Positions 24,959-35,261 of a stretch of DNA of 64,000 nucleotides are shown here, piece after piece. The stretch is taken from assembly GCA_037042185.1 (NCBI GenBank), contig JAXQJY010000033.1, positions 3,286,001 to 3,350,000 of the forward strand, in the 5' to 3' direction. How positions within the stretch are numbered: position 1 is the first letter of the stretch; each line of letters starts with the position of its first letter. The position numbers and the translations under genes were made by a program. The notes beneath the pieces are model-generated. The model searched no databases. It saw nothing but the letters and a program-made list of their open reading frames with translations, and was not told the origin of the DNA. The stretch comes from Sordariomycetes sp. S80-01Y (Eukaryota > Ascomycota > Sordariomycetes).

Positions 24959-26463
24959 TTATCCGAGCTGTGCATTCGACATACGCTCCAAGTAGTCTGA
25001 CCGACTGCCGCCTCTATGGGTAAGTTGCGCTTGCGTGGACCGTTCTGCTGTCACTCCCATTGGTACCACCGCTGTCAACGTTAATGAGGGGCCAGCAGTT
25101 GAATCCTGATTCTTGGGTCGCCGGGGAGCAGTCAGAGCAGTCTTGAGCTCCTTCTTCGTCAGTTGCTCAATGCTCTTGCTGAGTTTCATAAATGTTGAAC
25201 TTTTGAATCGCCCATTCACTGTGTAGTATGGTGGTGGCATCCATGAAGGGTAAATCTTCTGATGGCAAGCCAAAGCCTGGAGTCCGAGTGGATGCCGGAG
25301 CAAATATTCGTGACACAAAAAGCAAGCCTTCTTACTCGTCCCAATGAACCGCATCTGGGGAGCAGAGCTGGGATTGCCTTCATAGAACACAATGAGCTGC
25401 ATTTCGGCGTGCAGTGTCAGGGTCTGATGGCATTTCCGTCGCAGTACCCCTTCAACATTCCCCGTGCCCAGATGCTTTTCCAACTGCTCCATAACCATCC
25501 CTGAATCTTCCTTGAGAAGGTTTTTTAACGCCGTTAGAAGTGCGTCCTTCTCATTGGAGAGAGAGAATGGATGCAAATCCGGTGCCTTGACCTCTTGGAT
25601 GCGAACTGCCGCAAAGATCTCGGGCTGCTTCGCAGCAAGTTTTACCATGGCCCTAATCGCGTAGCGATAGCGGGCGATCTTGTACAGACTGTCCAGCCAG
25701 GGCGGCTGTTGTGTGTGATCGAATCCCAGCAAAGCTCTCAAATGTTCAGAATGGAGCCATCTAGCTTGAGAGGCCCAGTCAACGAGAATAGCCAGAGTCG
25801 TGGAGCTCCAAGTCTGAAGCGATGCCGCCGTGAAGGGACAGATCTCAAGCCAAGTTTTGAGCTCAGGTTTTACCCCTGCCTCTAGCTCCACCTGACCGGC
25901 AAGAAGCTTAGAGTGCGCCTTTCGTATGGAGTTCCGAATCCCACGCTTCTCAACCTTCTCAGCCATGGACAAGATCCGATCTCTGTCCAATTCGACAACC
26001 AGTCGGAGAATATCGAGCTCCGCTTGTGTCGATGACATTTCTACATTGTCGGCCGCGTCAGCAACCTGCAGAGTGACAAGGTGAAGCACGTACCCTTTCT
26101 AGAAACTACGCGAAGTAATTGTAACACTCCTTCAAGACCATTGAGAACCGGTGGCGTCAAGCCGCGGTTGCGGGCCACGCGCAGGACGGCTCCAGCGGCA
26201 GCATGTTGTTCCAAGCAGACAGCTGAGGCCGTTTCCGCGCCAGAGGCCGATGTTGAGCAGATTAGAGCGAACGAGTCGAGAAAGTTTTTCTTGAGCCGCT
26301 GCCCACCCGAATTAATGCCATCGGGGTCCTCGTCGACTGCAGTTCTTGTCGGTCCCCCCCGAACAGGGTCGATTAAGTATAGTAATGCTGCATGTACTAC
26401 GAAGCGTTTGAGCTCCGCTCCACGGATTGGACTCAAGACTGCCTTGTTTGCAGGTGTGGTCAT
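24959..26463 (-). CDS. Deaminase-superfamily protein, fungal OTT_1508 type
   Basis: Exons 26463-26094 and 26040-24959, 483 aa. The 53 bp intron has a GTACGT donor, a GCTGAC branch point and a TAG acceptor; only this pairing keeps frame. The N-terminal two thirds are helical with no domain I recognise. The C-terminal region has the two zinc-binding halves of a cytidine-deaminase fold: LTLHAEMQLIVFYE with His334 and Glu336, then GTSKKACFLCHEYLL with Cys363 and Cys366. That pairing and the fungal context fit the OTT_1508-like deaminases described by computational work on nucleic-acid-editing and conflict deaminases. The substrate is unknown. All four key residues are present, so it could be active. 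It shares a 458 bp divergent promoter region with the zinc-finger gene. Confidence 0.75.
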
Positions 26464-26921
26464 CCTGAGATGTAGAGGTATCTTGCTTGCTTTTGATTGG
26501 AGACGCCAGGCTCCGTGACCAAGATGATATCTGTCACAGGAACTATGAGTGCTGAAGGAGAGAAGAAACCTCTTGATCCCGTATCGCATTGGGAATACCT
26601 GGAAGTCTTAAAGAGAATCATTTCCAGCTGAATGCAACGGACTGTCGTAATGGGAGGCCGTCCACATATGATTGGACCACGTTGTGGTGCAAAAGCATAT
26701 GCTCTCGACGGCCTATCATATTCACCAGTGATCAATGGGGCATCAACCAGCTCAGATAAAGTCCCCCTCGTCTTTCCTCAGCACTCAGGCTGCTTCTCCG
26801 TAAAGTCATCATATATTAAAGGCTTGCTCCCTCCCTCTGATTGTTCGTCATATATATACAGTCAGCACATTTTCTCTATTAAGACTAAACAGACAGCCCG
26901 CTATTCAGTTCCGAGTTGGCT
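26464..26921. other. Divergent promoter region, deaminase / zinc-finger gene
   Basis: 458 bp between two start codons. An ATATATTAAA TATA-like element at 26811-26820 lies about 100 bp ahead of the zinc-finger ATG, and TATATATA follows near 26851. Confidence 0.5.
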
Positions 26922-27706
26922 ATGGATTTTTCTCCAAACCCGGCTCTTGATTACGATGAAGAGGCTAGTCTGACTTTTGCCGGGCTCGATTACTCTGAAG
27001 AACCGCTCAGCTTTTACTCAGACCAGACCATGTCCAACCAGGCTTCGTACATGGACGGCCTTTCTGGTGGCTGGGAGGCTGACACAACTATTAATCCGGC
27101 ACTGCTGACGCAACACTACGTCGCAAGCGACATTCAGGCCTACGATGCGTCCATTCAGCAGTCTTGAGGTGCTGACATGCTGTTACCATACCACTCAGGC
27201 ACATCTGATGCTCTTGAGACACTGGAACATACGACGCGTGACCATGTTGAGGATTGGAGCGGAGTAGATGCGAGTCTGTCCATCCCCTCAGAGCCTGACT
27301 ATATCGGAAGAAGATCCAGAGCCCGCGTAAGGTGCACATGGAAGGATTGTGACTACCAAGAGGCAAACACTGAGGAGATGAAGTGGGTTCCCCTGGGCTT
27401 TTATATTTCTTCTTTGGCCTCGCCTGCTTAGCGACCATGCTGCTAAAACTTTGTCCCAGGAAACACGCCGCCAGTCACCGAAGCTGTCCCAAAGAGGACT
27501 GCAATTGGGCTGAAGCTCGGGATGGGAAGGAGAAGAGTCGTCATGTCTGGTACAAGCACAGATCATGGGCCGAGAGAACCGGTTACCCTCCGATGAGTGC
27601 AGAGTGCGATGAGTGCGATGCTGTTTTCGCGCGCAAGGACGGCCTCAGTCGCCACAAGAAGGAGGTGCACAGGGCCAAAAAACGTGTCAGGACATCAAGG
27701 GGCTGA
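26922..27706 (+). pseudogene. C2H2 zinc-finger gene with an in-frame TGA at the first splice junction
   Basis: The best model is exons 26922-27168, 27199-27382 and 27460-27706, 225 codons before the stop. The second intron (27383-27459) is sound and joins a complete C2H2 finger (C-x4-C-x12-H-x3-H). Two further fingers follow, the last with the CDECDAVFARKDGLSRHKKEVH pattern. The tail KKRVRTSRG is basic and probably nuclear-targeting. In the first exon a TGA at 27165-27167 comes one base before the only donor (27169) that keeps frame. Its intron would be 30 bp, unusually short. An alternative donor at 27067 (GTGGCT) avoids the TGA and gives 191 aa, but is weak. So the gene is either lightly broken, alternatively spliced or mis-modelled. 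The acidic N-terminus suggests a transcription factor. Confidence 0.55.
27165..27167 (+). other. In-frame TGA in the zinc-finger gene
   Basis: This stop ends an 81-codon first exon one base before a possible splice donor. Downstream exons keep the same frame and coding character. Confidence 0.6.
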
Positions 27707-28383
27707 AAAGTTGAGAGCCGGATTGAAATGATTGAAGCTGAGCTGTGTAGGGGTGCGTTTCTCACCTGAAGAATTGCTGGCTTGGAAGCGACGCGCGGTC
27801 ATTTGGATGAGTCTATGTCACTTTTGGAGTCTCCTTAACTTCTCTTTACATATACAGAACACATTTACTTCCTCGTGTTTTGTTCTTGGTTGCTCGTTGC
27901 GTGTTCAAGCTCGCTTCTGATCCCTGTGGCACGCGAACTCCCATTATCATACAATGGTAGACGCGACTTACTAAGGTTCTTGGCTATAGATGGCATCCAA
28001 TTTTCCTTGCTGAGAAGCCCTTTGGCAGTCGCGATTGAGAATCATATTTCCGACGCTTATTCGAGAAGCTTAACGATTGAGAAAGTAGCAGCAGGCATAT
28101 AGGGGCAACGGCCGACTTCGGTGGTCTTGCAATCAACACGAAACATGATCGAAGCTAGATGCCATTTAGAAAAGTTTCCTAGCATTCGAGACCGTCATTA
28201 AAATTTCCTGGCCCTCCGCATAAACACTGAGTAACAACAGTAGCTTTAGTAGGCTAGTATAAACTACCAGCGCGGCACCTCACGTGTCACCAAACACCTC
28301 ACTTCTTTAGCCTTACTGGCCTAATATCTATAATTTATCTAAACGTAAGTATCGCCGAAGCCCCTAATCTAATGTCATTCGCA
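27707..28383. other. Intergenic, 677 bp, with a repeat relic
   Basis: The 3' flanks of the zinc-finger and P450 genes meet here. The last 140 bp contain one copy of a diverged repeat (28247-28372), AT-rich in its right half. Confidence 0.55.
28247..28372 (+). repeat. Diverged dispersed repeat, copy 1
   Basis: It matches 35086-35218 in the same orientation. The core CCAGCGCGGCACCTCACGTG (28267-28286) agrees with copy 2 at 18 of 20 bases. TTATCT and CCTAAT follow at offsets 68 and 96 from the core start, against 67 and 94 in copy 2. Confidence 0.6.
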
Positions 28384-31300
28384 TTAATTAAACACCTCTA
28401 AAACCAGCCGATCCCTTGGGACACTTTCCAACCACGCCTGCTTATTCCCTGAGTTCGCCCGGCCGTGTCGTGCGTCTTCTGCAAGCAGAATAGGACGCAA
28501 CACCTCCAGCACACTATCGGATACCTTCTTCCCACTGCAAACCATGACAACGGCGCCTTGCGCCCAGAGATTGGCCAGTGTCTCGCCATGTCTTGTGATC
28601 GAGTCTTGGACATACCTACACTCAGCGTGTACGTCTTGACTATATGCTCGATGAACCGAAACAACACCAGAGCGCTCGTACTGGTCCAGAGTGTCGCGGC
28701 AAATGTCATCAAGCTGAGCCCCACGACAGCCAAAGAAGAGAACCCAAGGTGCAAGATCTGTGCGGCCCTGTCGTTCTGTATCCATGAATCGCTGCTGCAG
28801 CATTCCGTGGAATGGAGCCAGCCCAGCCCCTACAGCGATCATAATGACTGGCCTCTGTGAGATAGGACTTATTATTGGCGCATTGAGCTCTGGCCTGCAC
28901 GGGCGGCGAGCAACGGCAATGGAATCTCCAGGCTTCAGTCTGGCCATGAAGCCAGTAGCGAGACCACCTGGACACCGCCCGCCCGCTTCTGTTGCTTGAC
29001 GAGGGCTGACAACTGAAAATATCAGCGTGCCATGGCCTGGTTCCCAACCAGGCGCAGAAGCAAGTGAGTACGTGCGCGGACGCATCTGAGGGAGCATGGA
29101 TAGGAAGTGGGGGAGAGGCAGCTTTATTGACGGGTACTGCTGCAGGACTTCCATCAGTGAGGTGCAATTTGCGTGAATCTGGTCGTGGTAACCATCGCTA
29201 GCAAGGGCGTGAAGGCGGCTTTTTGTGTCGTCGTCGGCTGTATACTCTGCCAGCTGCTCGAGGTTCTTTTGACTGATTGTCTGCGAGAGCTCCACAAGGG
29301 AGCCAAACAGATCAGTCGCCAATATTGGCGCTTTGGTAGGAAGATATGTCGGTCGCTTCGAGGATATCGTCAAGGTAGTGTCTGCATTGATACCGAACAG
29401 TTTCATGACTTGGTCGACGAGCTCAGACGAATTGACGGGGAGCACTTGCAAGTGGTCCCCTGCGTTGTACACCATGTCTTCGGGTAGTTTGAGATAGAGA
29501 CGGTGCTTCTCTGGGGCCCCGGGGCTTGTGAGGAGCTCGTTTTTGACGACTCCGGCGCTTGCGAAACCGCTTCGTAAACTCATGGATTTTCGCTCTTCCA
29601 TGGTAACATCAAGGTCCAGATCAGCTTGGAAGCGGGTCTCAGGAGAGGGTAGTTCATAGCGTTGCACCAACTTCGGCAACAGTTGCTGGCTTATCCACTG
29701 ATCAAAGTCAGAGTAAAGGAGACCAGTACTCGCGTCTGTGGTCCCCAGATCAACGAGTCGTTCTGCCCCCGCACCTGCAAGGCACCTATCAAGTACCTTC
29801 GGGATTTTGAACAGCGTGTGCGCCCAGTCCTTGTGACCTGTGTGCATTGTGAGTAGATGATCCTCTCGGACAGGACGAAGTCACATACCGCAGCCGAACA
29901 CAGCATACTGGATGCCCTCCAGTTCACCAGATTTCAGGCCTTCTACCCATTTCGCAAATTCGGTCGCATTATCAGAAGGCCGGCCATCGTACGATGCGGC
30001 TATTATGATGACAGGAACATCCTTCGATAGACTCTTTGTTGCTGAGTCCAGGGGTAGGGGCGTTGGCGGCGCAAACCCATACGTCGCGCAATCCGCAGAC
30101 AAGCGGTGGGCCAGAGCCTCGCAAGTACCGGTATTCGAACCGAAGAAGATTGATATGGGTTTCGAGCCGGCAACTTTGGAACGCAGGGCGGAATGTTTGT
30201 TGTTGGGCACCGGGCTCTCAGAATCGTTCCGCGACTTGAACATGCTGAATGGCTTCTTACCCTCCCTCAACTTAACACGGATTTTGAAGCCATCTGGTTT
30301 GATTGTCAACGATTGAATGATCTTGAGCTTGTAAGTGGGGTCGGCCTTGAACAAGTCAAAGTTTTGGAGAATGATGGCAATGGTCTGAGTTGGAGAAAAG
30401 GGGGTGATTAGCCGCACGTACTGTGTTAAACGGATGAACGACTTACGAGTTGAGCCTCCTGCCAGGCAAAGGCTCGTCCAATACAGCCCCTCATACCATT
30501 CCCAAACGGTTTCCAGGCGTTCTTGGGCAGTTTCTCGAAGGCATGGTCGGCCATTCTCTCGGGTCTGAATTCCTCGGCGTCATCGCCCCAAACTTGGGGG
30601 TCCCGATGAACGAGGTGGAGGAAAACGAACAGAACGTCACCTGCGGATACGGAATACTGATTGTCGATGATCTCGTCTTTGAATGGGGTGACGTGGAAAC
30701 CAGGGGCCGTTGGCATCAAACGGAGCGTCTCCCTCATGATCATGTCGATGCGAGGCATCTTATTCAAGTGGTCGACGGTCAGATTTTCGTTTCCCACCAG
30801 CGCGTCAACTTCCTCACGCGCCTTTCGTAGCTCCTCGGGGTTCTCAAGGAGGTAGTAGAAGACGAATGAGAGTAGGCCGGAGGTTGTCTCGTGGCCGGCG
30901 ATTAGGAATGTGATGAGGTTTTGAATGATGGACTCGTCCGTCATTTTTGCTCCTGTTTTAGGATCTTTACCGTTCATCATAGCATTCAATAAATCGGTTC
31001 CCTCAACTGGATTTTGACGTCGGTCCTGGATGAGCTCGAGACAGAGGGCTCTCATCGAGGAAACGTGCTTCCTGAACTTGGCTAGAGATCGCACCCTGCA
31101 AGAGCCAATCAGATCTGGGAGCATGGACTGCTTGTCGGCGTCAATGAGGGCCGCCGTCATGCTCTCAACAAACGGGTGCATTGTCTCGTTGCTGTAGAAG
31201 CTGTTAAAACGATAGCCCATTGTACAGAGCGCAATGGTGTCTAGTGTGAGCCGAGTGAAGTCTTTTGCCGCGTCAATGGTAGCTGACGGACCAAGTCGAG

Positions 31301-31890
31301 CCCTGGAGGAATCATGGTATGTTAGTCGAAGAGACTGTAACGTGAGCGAAGCGATGATGATTTACCATTTGAGGCACAGCTGTTCAGAAATGTCTAGCAT
31401 GTCGACGAACATGTCCCGGATATTAAGCGGACCGAATCGAGGCATGAGGACTCGATGTGCCACTTCCCAGCTGTGACTGTCATGTTGTGCTGTAAAGAGC
31501 CCGTCACCTCCTAATGGGCGTAGTTTCTCCACACCACCGGTGACAATTTTGTGAAAGCGAGATTCATCACATAGCTCGTCGAGGAGCCGTTGGCTGCAAA
31601 TCATGATCTCTTTGGAACCTCCAAGTTCAACAACAAAAATCGGTGCTTTGGTTCGGGTCAGTCATGAGGGTTTCGACAATTGTGTTTGCGTTGGGGTTTA
31701 TACCATATTCATGCCCGATGGCGATCAGCGATTGAAGAGGGTCCTTTAGGTCAAGATCTAGTAAGTTGCCCAGAAGCGGAAGCCCTAGTTAAAAATTAGC
31801 AATGGTCCGCGCTGCTACGCCAGGGAAATGCAGTTTACCGGGCGGCCCAGAAATCTTGCTGAGCGCTTTGGTTTTGGAGATGGGTGACAT
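28384..31890 (-). CDS. CYP505-family self-sufficient cytochrome P450 / P450 reductase fusion
   Basis: Six exons: 31890-31839, 31784-31704, 31645-31366, 31302-30447, 30384-29889 and 29837-28384, 1072 aa. All junctions keep frame. The heme domain fills residues 1 to about 460: GPPGLPLLGNL near the start, I-helix AGHETTS, ETLR, and FGNGMRGCIGRAF with the heme Cys at about 411. A linker leads to a flavodoxin-type FMN domain (ISIFFGSNTGTCEALA) and a FAD/NADPH reductase domain (RTYSLAS, GAGLAPFHG, FFGCRG). This is the P450-BM3/P450foxy layout, in which one chain takes electrons from NADPH and hydroxylates a substrate, usually a fatty acid near the omega end. It has no N-terminal membrane anchor, so it is probably soluble or loosely bound. 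The next gene upstream is a codirectional MFS transporter. Confidence 0.93.
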
Positions 31891-32459
31891 CTTGGAGGCT
31901 TGCATATGCCGAAGAGAAAGCACTGAGGACCAGACGAAGTGAGGAGCGTGGAAAACGAAGATTATGAATCATTTCCTCCGATCGAAGGCTTTTGCTATTA
32001 CGCCGGAAATTGTCTGCACAGAGGTTCAACATGATGCATTGCCGGGCACTAAGGCGGACGCGTACGATGCCGCCCGCGGACTGCCGAGAGCCCGGCGCCG
32101 CGGGTGCCGGTAGATCGCGCCCAAACACCACTAGCACGTTGCGTTGCAATTGCGTCTGAGTCTCAGAGACAAGGGCATGTCAGATAACACTGCCTAGTGC
32201 TGGGTATTTGGCCAAGAGCCCAGACGTGCACGTTTCTTCAGGTAAGGGCAAGGGACCGTGGTAAAGCTCTTCGAGGGATTAGACACCAAGGTATCGTTTG
32301 GAAACAGCAAGCAAGCAACATTTCACTGGAACCTGATTACCATGGAATTGTAGGATATGCTAGGCAGAAAATTGTAATTCATTCGGTGTGCCAACGTGAA
32401 AACAGTACAAGAAGAAACGCGAGACAGAGGACAAAGATTCATATGCGTGTTCTCAATCC
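31891..32459. other. Intergenic, 569 bp, P450 promoter
   Basis: A GC-rich stretch at 32041-32110 carries CGG/CCG triplets and the palindrome CGGCGCCG, of the kind bound by Zn2Cys6 regulators. No gene is seen. Confidence 0.45.
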
Positions 32460-34108
32460 CTATGTGCCCTGGGTGCGCCTAAGGCGAACCTTGTCGCCAC
32501 GCCCGAACATTCCTAGTGACAGGGGCAAGGGTGCCAATGACATTGCCAAGATAGCCTGAAAGATGGTGAAGTCCCTCATATTGTAAGGTACATCGGCATC
32601 AGCTCCCGCCTTCATTGCATCGCCGAGCAGGATGAAGCAGCCGCCAAGTAGTTGACCGCCGGCCCATGCAACAGTGCTGGTTATCTCTGCTCCAGCAGGA
32701 TAAGATATTTCTGCCAGGACTTCGAGGGCGACGGGAACGATGGTAAGAGATGCAATCCCTAGGACACCGAGCAGGGCGTAAAGCGCCCCAGCATCTCTTG
32801 ATTCCGGAACCCAAATCAAGGCCAGGTAGCAAAGTGCGCCAAGGACTACCCCAGACTTGACGACGAGTAAATACTTCTTGGTTCGGTCAATAATAGGCGC
32901 CGTAATGCCGGAAGATAGCAATCCCAGAGCAATGAGCAGAGCGCCCCCAATGCCCGCTTCCGTGTCCGAGTAGCCATACGGCGAGACGATCTGGTTGAGG
33001 AGGGAAGTTGCTCCGATAAAGAGACCAGAGAGGGCCCAAAACGGCAGAATAATCAGGTAGACCTCGACAGAAGTAACTAATATGCGCAACGATGCCAGGA
33101 TTGCAAGCCGATCTGTGCGAGCAGAAGGCGCTGGTGGGGTAGACGGCGCGCCTGGTATGAATAGGCCTGGGATTGCCACAGCGGACGTCTAGGATAGTCA
33201 GACTTTGCATGAGGGTCGGGGTGGCTGAAGGTACTAAAACTTACAACGCTGGCAACGTATAGGACCATGGAAGCGATATCGCCAGGGTCGTTGACCAAGA
33301 ATGGAACAACGACCTGTGCGACAGCTGCTCCAGCAGGATTAGCCAAGCTCATGACTGCGGTAGCCGCCACACGGCCCGAGCTCGTGAACCACGTCTCCGA
33401 AAAGCGCGTCGGGGCGCTCAGGACAAGAGATTGCGACATTCCGAGTAGAGCCTGAGCGACGCACACGACGATTACATTGCCGTCAGACGACGAGAAGGAG
33501 CCGGCGTATCGGATCCAGTTGCCGATGAGCAGGAGCAGGCTGCCAGTGAAGAGCGTTGGACGTAGTCCCCTATCCAGCAACTTGATTGTGATTGCAGTCA
33601 TGGCGAAATTGCCAAACACAAATATGCTGCTGAACCAGTTCACCATGGACTCGTCCACGTCGTAGAATTGAGCTGCGTTCGATGCGACGGGTGAGAAGGT
33701 GAGCCACTGCGAGAATTGTCAGCTGTTGAGACCTCTCATAAGGGAACATGTTCAGATCTCAAAAGAGCTAAATCATCTTTGGCGCTGAATATAGGAGCAC
33801 AGCTACTAAAATGGGATCGTTGCTCAGGGATCGGATGCTTGATATGACATTGGGCCTCCTAACTTGGGTGCATAAGAACATACCGAACAGCTGACCATGA
33901 TATTCAGCAATGTTAAAACTACCAGACCAAACCATCGAACTTTATATGTCACGTATTGTTCTTCGGTGCTGCCCAGACTGATGGACGCTGGCGAATCGTG
34001 CTGGAGGGTTGGGCTCGGCGCCATATCAACAACAAATGTCTTGGTAAAATCGGGACTTTCAGCCGGGGCAGCTCGTTGTTCAGGCTGTTGAAAGAAATTA
34101 TCTACCAT
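32460..34108 (-). CDS. MFS transporter, FLVCR/DIRC2-like
   Basis: Exons 34108-33884, 33706-33245 and 33188-32460, 471 aa. The first intron is long (177 bp), the second 56 bp; all junctions are phase 0. About 12 membrane segments are visible. VRWFGLVVLTLLNIMVS, WLTFSPVAS and DVDESMVNWFSSIF resemble the FLVCR/DIRC2 branch of the major facilitator family, whose animal members move heme, choline or related solutes. In fungi the substrates are mostly unknown. Same strand as the CYP505 gene, 570 bp apart, so it may export or import that enzyme's product or precursor. The start at 34108 is the only ATG ahead of the conserved region. Confidence 0.82.
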
Positions 34109-35261
34109 GATTGAATTGATTTGAGAAATCTGTTCGAGCTCCTGGCAGGCAATGGGTCTTGTGACTAGTATAAGGCCGGACTGCACGATCAGAGATTGCG
34201 CGGCGGAGTGGCGGTTACTTAAGTCTCCCGAACGCCGAACTAGGGTCCTGGTACTTTGATCTACACTCAACTATCGACTAAACTGCCGAAACACCCCGCA
34301 ATCCGATTGCCGCGTGGCCAACATGCCCAAGGGTGACGAGTGCTGCCGCGGGTCCCGCGGGCCGCCGCCGCCGATCGCCCTTAGAGCGGTCTTCTAATGT
34401 GGCTAAGACCTCACTGCCTTCCCTTTGACATGGATCCTCTTAGAAGATAAGGCCGCATACTATGATATCCCGTCTTGGCTTTGTTATCACATTGATATCT
34501 CTACTTGTTGATACCGCAAACCCTGCCTACGCGCGCACACACCTAGGGAGACACGCAGTGGCAGACGCATAGAAACTGGAGGGAACAATTGGCCCCGTGG
34601 TACGAACTGACCGTAATATTGTGCCCAAGCTTCAAAATTGCTTGAATTGCGGAGATAGTGCGATCGATGCCGTTTTTCAGGGAGTGAGGTAGATCCTGTG
34701 GGCGAAGATATCTCGGCAAACCGACTAACGTTGAAGAACTACGAATACATGATGTGACAGGCTACTCCTCATTCAACTCTTGAGGCGTTCAGGAGAGCTT
34801 TAGCTGCCTGGCAAAAGTTCAAAGGATGAGAGAATCGAAACATAGAGTTCCATCTCGCAACAGTCAGGACTTTCCCGTCTTGAGATCACGAGTACCATAC
34901 GCGACTTTAACAGAACGCCGCTAAATTAATCATACGAATGCCCTTAAGACAAGATAGAAGTATCCCCTAAGAGACCTGGAAAATGTTCAATGGTGAATCT
35001 TTCATGGTTTCTGTTATATTATCCTAAGGCCCGGTCTCGGCAGGGTTTGAGGTAAGATAGCCGCTACGGGCCCCAGTTGCAAATTACTAGACTAGTCTAT
35101 GCCACGGTACACTGCCAGCGGGGCATCTCACGTGCAAGCTGACACCTCTTCAATTCAACTTCACCATCCCAGCATCGTGCCTTATCTGCGACGTCATCTC
35201 CAACGACGCCTAATTTGAAATTTCCTCACCTCTCTTTAATTGAACGTCTCGGTTTGTGAAG
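34109..35261. other. Divergent intergenic region, 1.15 kb
   Basis: Promoters of the MFS gene (minus) and the FAD oxidoreductase (plus). A GC-rich block at 34345-34380 holds CCCGCGGG and several CCG repeats. The second copy of the diverged repeat is at 35086-35218. No coding frame of note. Confidence 0.5.
35086..35218 (+). repeat. Diverged dispersed repeat, copy 2
   Basis: Matches 28247-28372; core CCAGCGGGGCATCTCACGTG at 35115-35134. It ends about 45 bp upstream of the FAD oxidoreductase start, so it forms part of that promoter. Confidence 0.6.

Noticed and set aside
28247-35218. RIP mutation as the cause of repeat divergence
   Set aside because: Some changes fit C-to-T, but others do not; the copies are too short to judge without a genome-wide consensus.
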